Part shown: positions 14,516 to 29,237 of the stretch, piece after piece
Position numbering within the stretch: position 1 is the stretch's first letter
Layout of the letters: the number at the start of each line of letters is the position of its first letter
Origin: Urechis unicinctus
Lineage: Eukaryota; Annelida; Polychaeta; Xenopneusta; Urechidae
Assembly (NCBI GenBank): GCA_034190875.2
Contig: CM067354.1
Coordinates: 66,956,485 to 67,020,484 of the forward strand
Length of the DNA stretch: 64,000 nt
Reading direction: 5' to 3'
Translations under genes and position numbers: made by a program
Notes under the pieces: model-generated
The model's input: only the letters and a program-made list of their open reading frames with translations
Database searches by the model: none
Told to the model about the DNA's origin: nothing

Positions 14516-15424
14516 CACCACTTGGAAATTTTGATTTCAGGTTTCCACTTTCCAAACATCCTCATTGTGAATGAAGGCTTCCAGAACCACACCGTTTTGA
14601 AAATGGCATGGCCAATAGCTATTCAATTCTGGAAAAAAACGAAGTAATTCAGACACTGTCTAGTCAAATACATACATTAAATATTATAATCAATGTTTAA
14701 GTACACAACACAAACCAGCAATTCTTGTGTGATTTTGTATATCACCCTTTACTAACAGACTTAATCATATTCGGTTGGAATTATTAACATTGTCGCTTCA
14801 AGCCGTGCACGACATTTTGTTGATTTATATGTATATTGTCGTCAGAGCGGGGCTAGTCACTCCATCAGTACGAGATTTCAAATTTCTAAAACAAATAATC
14901 TTATATAAGAACACCACCAGGAAAGACTACATTCGACCTGTGGTTCGATCGTATGAGTCGTAAGTGTCATTTTTTATCTGTATACGATCTACTATCAGAC
15001 TATGGCGCCAATTCAAAAGAAAGTACGCCATACTTCGATTTAAGTACGGACGCATCAATACGCCATTGTTTCAGAAAAATCAGGGGTGTTATATTATTAG
15101 CGATAGCTCATTAATATGTCATAGAATTTTGAAAAGCATATAATGTATAATTAGATGATACACTTGTTAATGAGAAAACATAGACCTTACCTCTGCCATG
15201 TTGATGTGTGTACAAAATTTTAACAATGAACGTCGAACAACTTGCAGCCGCTGTCGAATAATGAAAGTGAAAACTCTTCTAGTGAACGTCCGATATCGAT
15301 CACAACAACACATTTGGTTCCAAATGGGCATTATATATTTGCATGATTAAATCGTTCAAAGCCAAACACATTTCAGAAAATTGTGTCATAAAATGCAAAA
15401 CAGCAGAGGGCGGAGGCACGACTG

Positions 15425-15505
15425 TCATGTGTACCTCAATCGAGGTTCGCCGTACTGGGAACGAAGTACGTACATTGTTTGAGGTACGTACTTCCTTCTG
15501 CGGTC
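15425..15505 (-). repeat. Right terminal inverted repeat
   Basis: This is the reverse-complement partner of 12,573-12,653. It ends CTTCCTTCTGCGGTC. The flanking bases on the two sides (AATCAC and AGTCCG) do not show a duplicated target. Confidence 0.8.
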
Positions 15506-15789
15506 AGTCCGCGACACTATGAGAATTTCAGTTATTTAGATATTTCAACCATAACGTTAGCCTGATCAACAACAGATTATATTTATATGGATCTTGTAAC
15601 TAAACCAAGCAGATTAAATACAACAACTGTACGCCGCCTTCAATCGGACAAACATAATATACTTGCTGAGCTATGCAAAACAGAAATGTGTCGATAGATT
15701 GAAATTAAAAGGGTGGGTGTTCTAATAAGCCGTAACAATCTTAATACGCAATATGCATATTGTTATGTTAAAACACAAAGTTCGTCTCG

Positions 15790-16430
15790 CAGCAGGTTGT
15801 GTATACCTCAAGCGACTGACGTCCCATCAAGCGAAACCAAAATCAATAAAACAAATTATGCTTTGTATCCCATTCGCACATTAGCGTTTTCATGATTTGC
15901 AACTGGGATCTGCGCCCGTCTCTTATATGCGACCGAAGTAGACGATGGTTTGATATAGCCTTACTGCATTATTGATTACTCAGCGGGTTACGCGTGGCAA
16001 TGCTTAATTGGAACGTTATGTTTTAGGACAACATCCAGCTTTACGATCAGCGCAATCTGCAGCAGACAAATGCCTTTATATTGTTGTTACGATAAGAAGC
16101 TTAAACATATGGGTTGAAAATGCAGATGCAGCGGGCAATCGTATTTAACAACAGCGTGTGTCTGCATTTATATTATATGCATGCACCGTTAATATACTGT
16201 TCGCCAAAATATTACTCAAAATGATCGTGGTAATATATTCTGGCTGCTAACATCTATCCAGTATAAGCATAATAACGTCATTGACGAATGTCGCATTAAT
16301 TGCATTTCAACAATTCTATGTGTGGTAACAGTACGTAGCTATGCAACCCATCTCCTGATTTAGTTAGAACCGTTATTATATTGTGCAGATCGCCCCTCTT
16401 CATAATATCTGATGCAACATTAAGCATGTG
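15790..16430. repeat. Dispersed repeat block present in several copies
   Basis: The reverse complement of 63,330-64,000 matches 15,860-16,430 closely, for example around GATCTGCGCCCGTCTCTTATATGCGACCG and ATTAATTGCATTTC. Parts also match 39,050-39,180, 39,340-39,420 and 39,510-39,600 in forward orientation, with the core ACGATC-GC-CAATCTGCAGCAG. The last two are neighbouring partial copies. No coding capacity is apparent. Confidence 0.75.
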
Positions 16431-16606
16431 TGTATCTTTTCAGCCTTTGCGCAGATTAGCTGGTCATGATTTTGCATACAAATCACACACCGCGTGGAAT
16501 GCTCCATTGCTCAATCAGCCGAATACCAACAGAATGTATAGTTTTGCCAAATATTATAATTTCTAACATCCGTCGTTCTACATTATTAAATGTGTGCCTG
16601 TGTGTT

Positions 16607-16609
<3 letters not shown>

Positions 16610-16662
<53 letters not shown>

Positions 16663-16678
16663 GGAGAGAGAGAGAGAG
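16610..16678. repeat. (GA)n microsatellite
   Basis: This is a GA run with minor interruptions (GATAGAGATAGGG). Arg-Glu and Ser-Leu frames across it are artefacts. Confidence 0.97.
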
Positions 16679-16999
16679 TTTGCAAATATAATACAATGTA
16701 TGTGTGCCTGAACCTTTGTTAATAAGATCGTATTGGTAACAATGAAAGCACGACATGCACAGCAGTCGGATACGAACAAACTGCATGGCCTATATTGAAG
16801 ATTGGCAAATTCATCCTTTAGTTATATTTAGCGAAGGTGTTTTGCTTGCTTCGATCTTATTTTCAACTATTCATAGCAACCAAAATGTACGCGTATATGT
16901 GTTAAGCAGATAACAGGAGAGTGGAGGGCAGGTGCGCAGATGTTGTGCATCTCGTGGTACGACGGGCTTAAATTCAATTCTCTATATGAGCAATTCGTT

Positions 17000-18290
17000 C
17001 ACGGGCGTAAGCTTTTAATGCTCTTTGGTTCCGTGTTTGTCGACTTAGACATGTATGATCACAAACCAATAGCCTATAATCATCCAGGAATATTGCGAAG
17101 GTGTTATCAGACAAGACCTAATAATTTAAGTATTCCCCACGGCTGATGCATAATTACAAAAAAACGTCGCTTTCTGCGATGTCAGTGGAACAGCACAGCT
17201 ATGTGTGTCATCTACGAGAAATAATATTTACATGTTATATTTCCACCATATAGCATTAGCTTCAATATTCCATCTCTACTCAGTAATCACCCAGCATAGA
17301 ATATGATATCACGTATCAATATGAAGCTAATCAAAATTTTGTTGCTACACCCACAACGTGATTGCTATCCAGTATAGCGACTTGGCAGATAGAAATCAAA
17401 TCATATTCGCAGCTACATGTTACGCAAAATACAACAGAATAAATAATGCATGACTGTACCACTTAAGGCGTGTTACGTCGTTATTCGGGTGTTCTTTTAT
17501 TTAATAAGTAATGGTATCATAAAGTACACTTTAAATCAATCAGTTTGGCACACATTACCTTCAAGTGACCATCAACACATTGAATATGTTATTTGAAGCG
17601 ATATTTAAGAAATGGAACAGGAAGTAATTTCATTTGTTTTATTATAACTCCATGTGCGACGTGAACGTGTTTTTCGTTGCATGCTGAACAAGCTTTTTTG
17701 TTGTATGCTGATGCAAGTTGGACGATAAGCATAGAGAGAAGCTTGGCATCACCACGGAAAGTATAGTAGGTCAACTTTGGAGGTTGTTGAAAAATTTGTA
17801 TTCCATGCAATCGACTGTTTTGACTTGTTGGCGGACCGTTTCGGTTTATCGCGCATCGTCAGACTACTTTACTTGCCACGGAAGCATATAGTAATGGGGC
17901 TTTAAGAATACTCGAATAACAAGAATCATGGCATCTGAGAGGTTTAACTTCTCGAAATTGGCTGATTATTACTCCAGTGAATAACTTTGCCTGCAAGGAC
18001 ACAAACATTATAAGTTTGTTCCTGGAGAAATTTTCTGTATCGCCATGTCTGAGTGCTTCTTATGGAGGGGTGAAGACATGTACCATGACATCCTGACACC
18101 GGGTACTTAACACCAACGCCATTGTTCGTTACCTTGACTAGCAAGACTTTTGTACTTGCTACCGTCAGTAGTCCGTGTTAATGTTCATCACCATGTGCAT
18201 CTCGCTGATTCTAAGCATCAATGCCCGTATAAATAAGGCTAGTAAATTAAAGCCGTTGTTTTTTGCTATTTCAGCCCAATATGCAATAAC
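17000..18290. other. No gene seen
   Basis: This is unique-looking AT-rich sequence. Only short chance open frames are present and I could not pair it with another part of the window. Confidence 0.55.
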
Positions 18291-18295
18291 AGTAA

Positions 18296-18428
18296 GTGAT
18301 CGTCCTCTAAGGCCGTCACGTACCAAGTGAATGAGTAGAGCTTAGATTTTGGCTCTTTTCAACTAAGACGTGATCGCCCTCGAGGGTACTCACGTACAGC
18401 GTGATCGAGTAATGAATTAAGATTAGCT
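18296..18428. repeat. Two-copy tandem repeat, about 73 bp
   Basis: A unit beginning GTGATCG-CCTC and ending near GAGTA repeats once with divergence: GTGATCGTCCTCTAAGG-, then GTGATCGCCCTCGAGGG-. It lies just before the start of copy B. Confidence 0.55.
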
Positions 18429-21400
18429 TTTTCCTTCTAAATTTTCTTCAATGATATGTGCAAGCTCGAATTATGTACCTTCTGTCGCAGTTTTACTGCC
18501 AGCAACCAAGCAAAAACCAAACCACTTTCTAATACACGGAAAGCACGTTAACAAGCCAGGGGACTTCTTGCAGCAAATTTATGATATGACAAAGCCTCAA
18601 ATAGCCATAATACATAGATGAAGATAATAGCTTTGATTGTTTATTCTCTCATTAGTCGCGATAAGCAGTAAATAAATTTTACTCATTGTCTTAGGCACAG
18701 CGAGGTAAAAAATGCGGTTGTACACCAGATACCCTTTATATGTACGCGTCTATACTAAGTTGATATTTGTATTTTTTCCCAATGGCGATTACAGCTGACG
18801 TATACAATGACTAGCATAAATATTTTGTTGCTCCCAAAGCCAAAGCAATGAAGCGCCGTGAATTGAATAAACGATTTAATGTTAAATGCACATTCCTTAT
18901 TAGAAATGCTGTCGATAATTGCTAGACGCACACAATTCAAATCGGAATCATCACTTGAAGACGGCATATTGCTCCATACTCAGAGGGCGGGCCCATTCCT
19001 AAATGAATAGGAGGACATCAAACATTCACCATAGGAGCTGACTACAGTCGCATAAGAATTGCTTATATTAGCATAATGTACGTTCCAAATGGCTTGCAAA
19101 ATGCAAAACGGAATTACTTAACCCTTAGGGCGGATGGCCCAAACGACGCCAAAGTACGCTGTGGAACAAGTTTTCCTTAAGCTGTCCTTTCCATCAGCAT
19201 CATATGGTGTTTGGAAAACATTTCATTCGTGGGAGATTTCGACCTACAAATACACAATATTTTGGGTGACACTGATGGTAGGGATGACCAGTAAGACTTA
19301 TGTGAGAGGCTGTTGACCTCTTAATGAAATACCATCATAGCTTTCTTGCCAGCCATACATAAGTTATGGTGAGACACTGTAGAAACAGATTGCACATTTA
19401 TGTATTCGGATGACTGAAACGATACATCATTGTCCGAAGAACAACATAATTAGAAAACATGCTTCAATCACATTATAATAAATACACAATTCATCTGTAA
19501 AACTACATTACGTATTGCGACATATCACATTAATCATGCTCGAATAATTTACATCTAAGTCCACACACGCGGATGCGCACTCACATGATGAGAACGTTGA
19601 ACGAACAAAAGAGTCAAGCAGCCCAACATCTGTGATTTCCACACCAACAACAATTGAGGCAACTCAGCATGGCGCCAAAAATCGGGTTTTTCAAGAAGAA
19701 CAGAACGATGACAGAAATTTAAACAGCTTTTAAACTAACCAACCACCGTAATGTGACCTTATTCGGCTGATCGCAGTGAGTGCGACGATCCGCTGTTTAT
19801 ATTGGTGACTCGGGTTATTCGTCCATTTAAAGCAAATTTGATGCACTGTGTGTAGCAATCGTCACAGTTGACGAAGATCGTACAATAACGTTGATCATTT
19901 AATATCATTGCGTTGATAGCTATTTTCCATAACTTAAATATAGCTCTTGTCACGATTATTGAAAGCATGTATTAATCGCAGGCCAGCTAGAACGTCAAAT
20001 GATAGGGCATTATATGTGTACGATTACATAAAATCCATGTGACGTGGTCATACCCGCAGATATTATAACCGCATGCTCTGGATGTGATTATACGCTGTCA
20101 TTGTGATTGCATGTTGGCATAAATACAGACATAAATCGGCAATAAAGCTGTCAACAAATGCGCAGTGAACCGCTTCCACCGTCTGATCAGCTACTTTACC
20201 CATGACCGAAATCCCAAAAATGGGTCATATCAAAGTCTTACAACGTGATAGGTTAAAGGATTAATAGAATATTGATGGGAGCTTTATTTGGTTTCCGAGC
20301 TTCTGAACCTGTCATGGGCATCTAAAGCTGTTAAACTTTTTTTGATGTGGGAGTTTATTTTTTGTTCGTACTGCGACCACCCTGTATTAATTTATAATCA
20401 AATTGCATCTATTTTGAAGTCATTTTAACTATTTTAGCCGGATATAATATAATAGCAAGCATCGCATGCCATATAGTTGGTATTTACTTGGCACAGAATG
20501 CCGGCGGCTAGCTCGAATTTGTCAAATACACCCCTATAATTCATTCATATCCAACACTCTGAAATTCCTGTAACAAAAGGCTAATAGAACGCAGGAGATT
20601 ACTTTAACGAATAACATTGGTTATTCTAGCCAACCTAACATACAATCAAGCTGTCTCGTGGTGCTGCGAATTCATGTGCCAAAGTGTAGCGTTCTCAAGT
20701 CCCAAGATTCGTCCAACGATAGGACAAAACATACGACACAACTCAGGCAGCATAGTTATCAAACAATTGGCAGTGTAATGATTGTTAAACTAACCTCAAT
20801 ATATGGCACATACCGGCATGATGATCGTATTTGTAAATTAGAACGTGCTGTCGCTTGTATACTCGTCATATAAAAGACACGGGCGTGGAAGGGTCCAAAT
20901 GCTACGGAAAATAACCCTGTTTACATTTGGTAATGAAGCATATGATGCTATCGATATACCACCACCTATTCCTATTTTTTATTGTTTAAGCATGTGCTTA
21001 TCAGGTATGTCGGAAAATTATGTTTAGCATCGGAAACCAATTTTCAGTGACATTTTCTTGATGCTTCGGCAGGTCGTCGAATTCGCCTCTGCTTTTGGGC
21101 GGACATCTGGTGTGTATTGATCGATAATGTTGGGAACACCTCGCAGAGCAGATGAACTTTTTAACCGCTGTCCACAGTAACTCCATCATCTGAGGTTAAC
21201 AAATTTGCAAATATACGTGGGAATAGACTTTTCATTTGTTAAAATTCGAATGCCTCCAAAGAAAATCATGCCGAGTGGTTCGTTTAAGGTTAACGACATG
21301 ATTCTAAACTGGCATTAACATGTATATTATATAAAGTTTTAGAGGCGAGATGTATTCAATTTATAGGCGTCGCTCAGCACAGCGAGGAATATTTGTGATG

Positions 21401-23965
21401 TTACGTAGCTGCAGTGGCTGAGAAGTTGTTCGAATAGTTGACGAATTGGTAATTTATCCATAAGCATAACGGTATACACGATTGCATGAATGAGTGTCAC
21501 AGTAGGGCACCAGACACAGCCACAATCAAGTCACCCATCCTTGATACAGGTTGCTTTTATTTACACGGGGGTGGACATGGTAAATCGGTCAGTGTTGAAT
21601 ATATTTCCTTTGTGATGCTGTATATAATATATTATGGAACATTCTCACACTAATAAGTAGTTACAGATCGTATTGGTGATGATAGCTGATATCTATAACG
21701 TAATTTGCGAAAACTACTGTATACATAAAACGCACAAAAGCGTTATCAATTCAAAACATGATTTTGTTGTCTGTTCTGCGCAAACAAAACTAATAGAAGG
21801 AATCGCGACGCAGCGAAACAATAACACATCGACGATTTACCTACAATAAACAGCAAAACAATGTTCATTTGCGTGCATGCGCGTTTAATTAAGCTGCTTA
21901 CACCAGGTACTTTATCGTGAATACCCCGATCAGTAAAATATAGCGGAACTTCCGAACTGTCACTGAGACATGTTCTAAATACCCTTTGATTAAGCCCTGC
22001 ACATGCAACCAGCGGGAACATAACGGGTTGTTATTAGCAACATCGACAAAACATTTGCTATTTAGAGCCGCAATAACTCGTTCAGCCTCATTAATATACC
22101 GTATGCCGTATTGTCGATGTAAAGGGATTGCAGACCCGCGTCGCAACAATAGTTTGGCTCAAAAATACGTATTACTTGGTTGTTATCAAACAGACGATTT
22201 GCAATGGTTGGCCTCTTATGTCACCATGTGATAAAAACTGGCGTGGATTAAAAAAGTTGCAATGTACTAACCTCCAGCTTTGTAGTCTTCTAGCCGGGCT
22301 CTGATTGGATATTACCTGCCCAATGATAGCCTTTTACCGCCTTCGTTTGAATCAGAGGTAGCCAAAGTCTTACGTTCCTACCATTGTGTTATCTTGCAGT
22401 CACCCTGTCTTCTACATATGCTTCATGGCTATTTCTCCTCTTTTGTAATTGATCATTGATAAAAATTTCATTCAAAGATTCATTTAATACCGATTCCACA
22501 TATATGTCTTGTTGTTCCTATGATCGAACTATCCAGCGGCGAGCATACAAATTCCACAGTTCTCTTTTCACTGGTAATGGGACTGATTATTTAGATTTCT
22601 ATTTAATCTTTATGCATCGCATCTATCGCGTGAGTTATGCTGCATTCTTAATGACGTCCAAAGTAAAAATGACAAAGGAAATCGCGAGGAATGTGTCCTT
22701 AGAGACTTTATGTCGTGCATGCTCGTATGGCTAATTTGCGAACCCAGCAAATTCGTGCCTAGCAACCGCAATATTAACAGCATGCTCTAAAGCTAGACAG
22801 TATAGGAAAAGCAGAGCTTCTTTCTGCCATTCTTACCCCCACGTATTATGTAACCCAAAACCGCAAGCAGTCAAGTGTTGAGCCCTGGCGTGTTTTCATC
22901 ACTCGTTTTTTGTTCGCAAATTGACTGTACTTTTGCATAAGCATATTAACGAATAGCGCCGATGTATATGTAATTTCCAGCCATACTTTTACAATATGAA
23001 AGATGGATGATTGAAATGCAGCTGGGATTCTACTTATTATCAGATCTAGAAATTGGGCAGCGACCAACGACAGTTTCCAATTCGTAGTTGCATATGTGGT
23101 TTGGCAAGAACAGTGCAAACATAACACGAACATTAAGTCATAACTGTTGCCATTTTGAAAATTTATATCAAACGTGAGATATCCCAATTGACTAGGAATT
23201 GTAGCGATTATTCTTAATTTGATTGATATTTTTTAGGAAAAAGATTGTGACGTAGTCGGTCGACCGTTACCACGTGGCTGCTTAGATCGCCTGATTCAAG
23301 ATGCTTAGATCGCATACCAAGAGTGCTGGCAAACGGATAATTAAAAGCAGGTTGACTAAATACCATTCATTTGCCATATGTAAACGACCGTGGAGGATAT
23401 AATATGATGCAGGTTGCTATAAAGTGGCACAAAATTGACCGATGTAGAATTAATGCTCACCTGGACATTTTCGTCTAAAAGCTTCAGAATTAATCAAGTT
23501 AACTGTAAATCTCCCATACTTGGGTTGATCTATAAGCTTTAGCCGACGTTAATACGATAAGTGCGCATGTAACACACCTAACATGACTAATCGAACATCA
23601 TTAAAGTACAAAGGGCACTTTTAAACAGATCAAATAGCACTCTGTCATATTTCAAATACGGATGTCATGTTACGATTCTTAACGTATTATAACATATTCT
23701 TTCTTATTTAGGAATCACGTATTTAACTCGAGGAGAGTTGTTTACCAATACTCATGAATCACCCATTTTGTTGTCAGTTATATCCATCAGATATTTTCCC
23801 TTTGATCATGGATAAGCTAAGCATGCTATTTGTGTTGTGGATTAACTACCGGCGGCTCAACTTGGAGTGTAGCTTTTCATGTGGTCAACAAAGACATTTT
23901 GAGACTTTTTCTTTAATCCAGTGCTCGATTCCCGGAAACGTTTGGTGCGCAGGGGCATTTTTTGG

Positions 23966-24104
23966 CCTTAGTTGATGATCTAGGCGGACAAGCCATACGT
24001 GGTCTGGCGTACACGGAGCATTATTGTGGTAGATGTACTTTAGAAGAACAGATAATGTTGATGTTACACCATTATAATCCTATGTTCGTAGTGACGTGTC
24101 GTCT

Positions 24105-24108
<4 letters not shown>
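23966..24108 (+). other. Coding-like patch 1, copy B
   Basis: This is the partner of 2,546-2,682 with the same frame and Cys/His pattern. The frame then runs into a 190-bp AT repeat, which gives a meaningless Ile-Tyr tail. No domain is recognised. Confidence 0.25.
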
Positions 24109-24298
<190 letters not shown>

Positions 24299-26746
24299 AA
24301 ACGTCGTTTTAACCATTAAATGAGGACACGCTTACCTTGTCTTGGCCGGCCCGGCTCGAATTGCATCGCAGTCAAATGAAATAACAGATAGAGTATGAAA
24401 GAGCAGCTATACTCAATTGAATGTTCGATGGAATATACTTGGCAGAAGCTGATACAAGTTGCAAGCATCGCATGTAAAATAGCTGCCTAGCATATGCAAA
24501 CTTTCTTCCCAGACAAGAGGAAAGGGTTCATATCACCTCTTTTGCCTGTTTTATATTCTATTAGCATGGTAGTCCAGATATGGGAATAATCTCTTTAATT
24601 TTGACTACAGGTGCCGGTTTAGATATAGGCAATAGCCAGCATCCCTAATCATGTCGCTGACGTTTTTAAGTAATAAGCTTGTAACAGCATGGTGTTTCAT
24701 TAAATACATACAGCTGAGGAAATTCACATTCGGACTATTGTGGTTATGTTGGTTGGCGAATAGATTACCGAAGAATATATTAATCTAATCTGTGTACTTT
24801 TTTAGGATTGATATGAAGAGTCGAGACCTCATATCATATACATTTCCAATACATGCAGATTACAATCAATCAGACAGGGGGCTTGGTAGTGTATTTCACA
24901 ATGTGCGGCACTACTACGCCTTTGATTAAGATGTGTAATGACTTTTAGTATGTAGCAGGACAATAAGACTTTAACTATAGCTATTCAATGACAGTGAAAC
25001 CATTAGTTTGCAAATTCCATGACGACTGTAATAACATTTCCACGGACAAGGCAGATGAATGAATATCATTGCCGACACAAATGCAAAGCCATAGTTTCCT
25101 GGCTTTTTTATTTATCCTATGTGCTGCACATATTTGAAATTATCATGAGGGTGGCTCTCGGAAGATGCATAAATACCTTTTTTTCTTTTGTCGCATAGTG
25201 CGTCTTTGTCGCATCTATCTCGCGCCATATATGTATATATTGGTCTGGTTTGAGTCTGGTACGGAAAATGCACAATAGCGCACCAGACTCAAATCAGACA
25301 TCCAAATACATACATAGTGATTATCAATTAAATGTTTCAATTGATTTTTATTTATGACTGTCTTTGCTAATTCATTAATGGTGTACACGATTATGTCTTA
25401 CCCACATGGCACAATGTGAGGAATGCAACTTCTGTCTTAGGATTGTCGTTAAAATATTTCACGATGCACGAAACACGAATCATCCATTAACTGCATCAGA
25501 CAGATGTTCACGCTTTATCCTTCAGTAGGAAGGAAACGTCGCTCAATTACAATCACAAGAACTGTTTGCGTCTCGTTCGCTTTGTCAGCGGCAGTATAAG
25601 GTGAAGCAACGGAATAAAAGATATGAATTTTTAACTATTGCTTGTTATGAGCTTTTAATAGCGTTATGTATTAGATACGCATAATCAAAAGCAAGAAGAG
25701 CAGCTTCTTATGAACCAGCATCATATATACAGGTTTGCTAACATGTATATATTGACAGTGCAGTATTTAACCATTTTCACAAATTTATGTGTGAACGTAT
25801 TGGTCCGAGCAATCCAGATTTGTCCTTACATCAAATGGACACAACAGTTAAATTGGTGGATGTAATTTCTGCAGAATTATGTTTACAATTAGATGGAAGG
25901 TATTAGTATGTTTTATGTTTGTTTTCGTATTATCATGCTCTCTAGTCAATAAATTTAGTGATTGTAGTCAGATGTAGAAGAAAGGTAGTGTTACTTCCTC
26001 TGTCAACTCGCAGTCAGAAGGATTCTGCTCGGCATTGAAAGGGAATGTCATATATATTATATTATATCAGCAAACAATACAAATTGAACGGATCTCGAGC
26101 CATAAAACATTTGATATTCATTGTCATGTATTCTTGCATCAGCCTAGTTTCACGTCCCGATGCCATGCTTATTATCCTTTCTATATAAGCCAATACTCTT
26201 TGGCGTCAAAACAATTAAAACGTTCATGTTCCAGATAAGCCGCGTATCGCTTGACAGATAGGACGTGCAGAAATATTCACCCAAGTCGAAAACTGACACA
26301 CTAGCCATTTTCGCTACGTAGATGGGCGGCAAAGGCTTGGTTTATATGACAGACCAAGCGGGCTGTTCTTTTGAAGTGATTTCTACATCTAGCATGTGCA
26401 TGCCAGTGAAATGCGATGCCGCTATTTAGGTTTATAGCATTACCTGCATGATGTTCCAACACTTTACGCATGGTTTTGCGTCTTTCTTCCTAATGGTCGT
26501 CGTCCGTATTGTTCATGTGTGGTAGCGGGACATATTTTGATTACGAAAGTAGTAGGTGTTCATCAGGAGCTTAGCATGTTGCACAAACTGTGCTCTAGAC
26601 TTTTATTCAATTCATGAAGTGGATATGCTGCTGAAGCTACTTCCTTGCTTTCGAAATCGAGCTTGCCAGCCGCTGCTAGTTTGATCCTTAGGTGAAACAA
26701 TACTTTCGTACGCGTGTTCTGACAATGGTACCTCGACTTAGTAAGA

Positions 26747-26914
26747 ATGTATACCCCTTACATTATCGAGGTATGTTTAAGAAAGCGTGCGAATAATGTT
26801 TCTTTTGAGGATGTTGTGGTGAATTGTGAATCGTCGTCCGTTCAATATAGCCTTCAACTCACAGCTAACGAACACATGTTTTTGTTAAGTTACGATGCAA
26901 GCTTTGAACCGTGA
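26747..26914 (+). other. Coding-like patch 2, copy B
   Basis: This is a 55-codon open frame with an ATG, matching the second half of patch 2 in copy A. It contains IIEVCLRKRANNVSFED and FLLSY and ends at TGA. Many differences from copy A are silent. The function is unknown. Confidence 0.35.
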
Positions 26915-26954
26915 GGACCAAGTGTCTGAGAGTAGTGCATGTTCATATTTTGGC

Positions 26955-28500
26955 TAACAGCATATGGCTTTATGCATTTGGCATTATCTATTTAACTAAT
27001 CGAGATTACTGATGGATTATCGACGATATGATCGTAAGTGCTGCAAGCTATGTATATGTCTGTAGACTGAATGATCAGACGGGGATATAGTGGGAACCGC
27101 ACCTTATAACATTTTAGAAGAACCGTGCTGGTCATCGAGGGGAAGACGAGTGGCAGCGTGACAAGAAGCCATGAGTGTTGTTTAAGTTGCTGGCTAAGAT
27201 CAAATCAGCCAACACAGGGTCGATACCTTATATGTTTCTATAGGAAGACCAAATAGTGAGCGATAAATATTTCTACATCAGATAATGAAAAGTAACTGAA
27301 TATAATGCCAAGCTAAACTGCAGTTGCAAAATAACAAAGAGCTCACATGCTGGTCCTGTGGGTGTAACATTCCGTCATGCGTGCATGATGCAACATTGTC
27401 GCCATCCATTGCCTTAAATACCAGCCAACCAATGGCACGATGATGTTAAGGCAGTTGCTAATAATAACATGGTAGAAGCTTGACTGAACAGTGGCGATTT
27501 ATGCTGATCGTAAACTTTTGCGTTGTCCGTAGAGGAAACCATTGTAAGAATCTATGGTTATTGGGTAGCTGCGTTGAATCCATATCACCAGATTGCGACA
27601 TACAATATCCGCTAGATAACAAAAATCCACGCACCGGATATGAGAATTGGTACTGAGAAGATACAAGCACACTGTTCCAGCACGATGCATAGGCGATTAA
27701 CAGACAGCGTGCGACAGATGTATTGTAGATAGCACGGTGTGTCCTTACCACATTCTACTGAAGATTCTGTTGGCGTGGTTAATTGCGTAATTACTACTCC
27801 AGCTGGGAACAAATTGAGATATTCTGTGGGCATCTTTATAAATGCAGTGCATACAAATCCGGGGATGTGTTACTTAAACGACAATGTGGGGGAAATGATG
27901 AGGTTCGTGGGTCGCATATAGAGAGAATAACTCTTGATTTACCATATGAATCCAGCCATTGGGACTAAAGTGTGCTCCATTGACTTAAGCCTAATCGCAC
28001 TACACACATCATTTGAGCTAACTAGAGTAGCATACCTTCCCGTATGATGCCTGATGTCTATTGTAATCTGTGTAATTAACATATGTGTGTCATAAACGAG
28101 ATTTATAACGCATGCCATATAGTAGGTGTCGTCATAACCTTCCATTATAAGTTATGCTGCCCCACATTTTGCGCAGCGAGCACATCAAATACATATAATG
28201 TATTTGAAGCAAGTGTGACGACATAAAACCTAGCCACCTAAATATATTTTTACATGTACTTTCTTTAACATCTATTCAATCCAAAGCACTTTCTCTTCAG
28301 TGGTTCCATCATGTGCCAGTAAGCTACTTGTCGACATTAATATACTGTTTAGCACTAAAACTGAACTGTCCGATTGCAGATGACGCATAGTGCGGCAAAG
28401 GCGTAGCCAAGACGCAACAGCGCCAGCTGTCTTAAATATCCCGTACAGCAATTTTCCAACTATTATCATGGATATTATTTACCTGTACATCGATCCGATA
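26955..28500. repeat. Block with an inverted copy at 49.2-51.2 kb
   Basis: The reverse complement of 49,225-51,215 matches in pieces. 26,955-27,235 pairs with about 50,945-51,215, 27,255-27,460 with 50,640-50,925, 27,960-28,040 with 50,540-50,640 and 28,100-28,500 with 49,230-49,640. Each copy has a stretch the other lacks (about 490 bp here, about 900 bp there). No coding frame is shared. Confidence 0.75.
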
Positions 28501-29237
28501 TCAGCAGTTTCGCACGAGCAGCTTGTACTAATGCCGCTATGTATGAAATTAGTATTTAGTGACTAAGTTTTTTCGATTCAGTTAATATCAGTATCAAAAT
28601 GGTGGATGATGTCGATATTCCACCAAAATAACACCCATATTTACAATGCTGCGCTACTTATTGGTTGGCATCCTGGGTCTTTGATCTAATCAATTTTACT
28701 AACTGCGTCCATTTGCATTGGTCTGCATTTGTGTAAAACTTATGTGAGATACTCTCTACGTGAGAAGGCGATAATTTGATAAGCATACAAAGTACTAATC
28801 AACACGGCGTGCTATCACACTACCAAGTGCAATGAATGTTTTTACGTCACAATAATGGTGCGATAAACCGGAAAAAGGTACTGTGTGGGTATAAAAGTCC
28901 TCAAGTCGTGGTAACATACAATATGATCGAAATACTTATGTCCAATTTGTAAACTCACGCAAGCAATGTTACAAGACTTTACAATAGAAGCATAAGTCGG
29001 TGATGCCTATATATCACGGCATTGGGAACATTTATTTAGTCATCATCGACAGCTTTTTGGCGCTTGCAAAATGGCATTATCAATCAATAATCTGTAGTGG
29101 TCACTCTTTAATTCGTTAAGACGAACCTGCTAGCTGTATTTTTTGGTTTAAGACTGTTGTCAATTTCGATTACGAATATGTCAAGATTCAAGACTTCGTC
29201 GCGTTCGTGTTTAAGTGGGGACCAACCGAATTCGAAA

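Larger units (their letters stand above)
12573..15505. mobile_element. DNA transposon-like element with terminal inverted repeats
   Basis: The ends are inverted copies. Starting GACCGCAGAAGGAAGTACGT, about 57 bp match with three differences by eye. Weaker inverted similarity continues inward: 12,935-13,075 pairs with the reverse complement of 15,000-15,125, including AAATCGAAGTACGCCGTAC. The subterminal regions are rich in GTACG/CGTAC words, which could be transposase-binding repeats. I see no recognisable transposase and no clear target-site duplication in the flanks, so the superfamily is undetermined and the element is probably non-autonomous. It interrupts copy A between blocks that are closer together in copy B. 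Confidence 0.75.

Noticed and set aside
16466-16786. Arg-Glu and Ser-Leu repeat frames, also at 63,059-63,390
   Set aside because: They are products of the GA/CT microsatellites.
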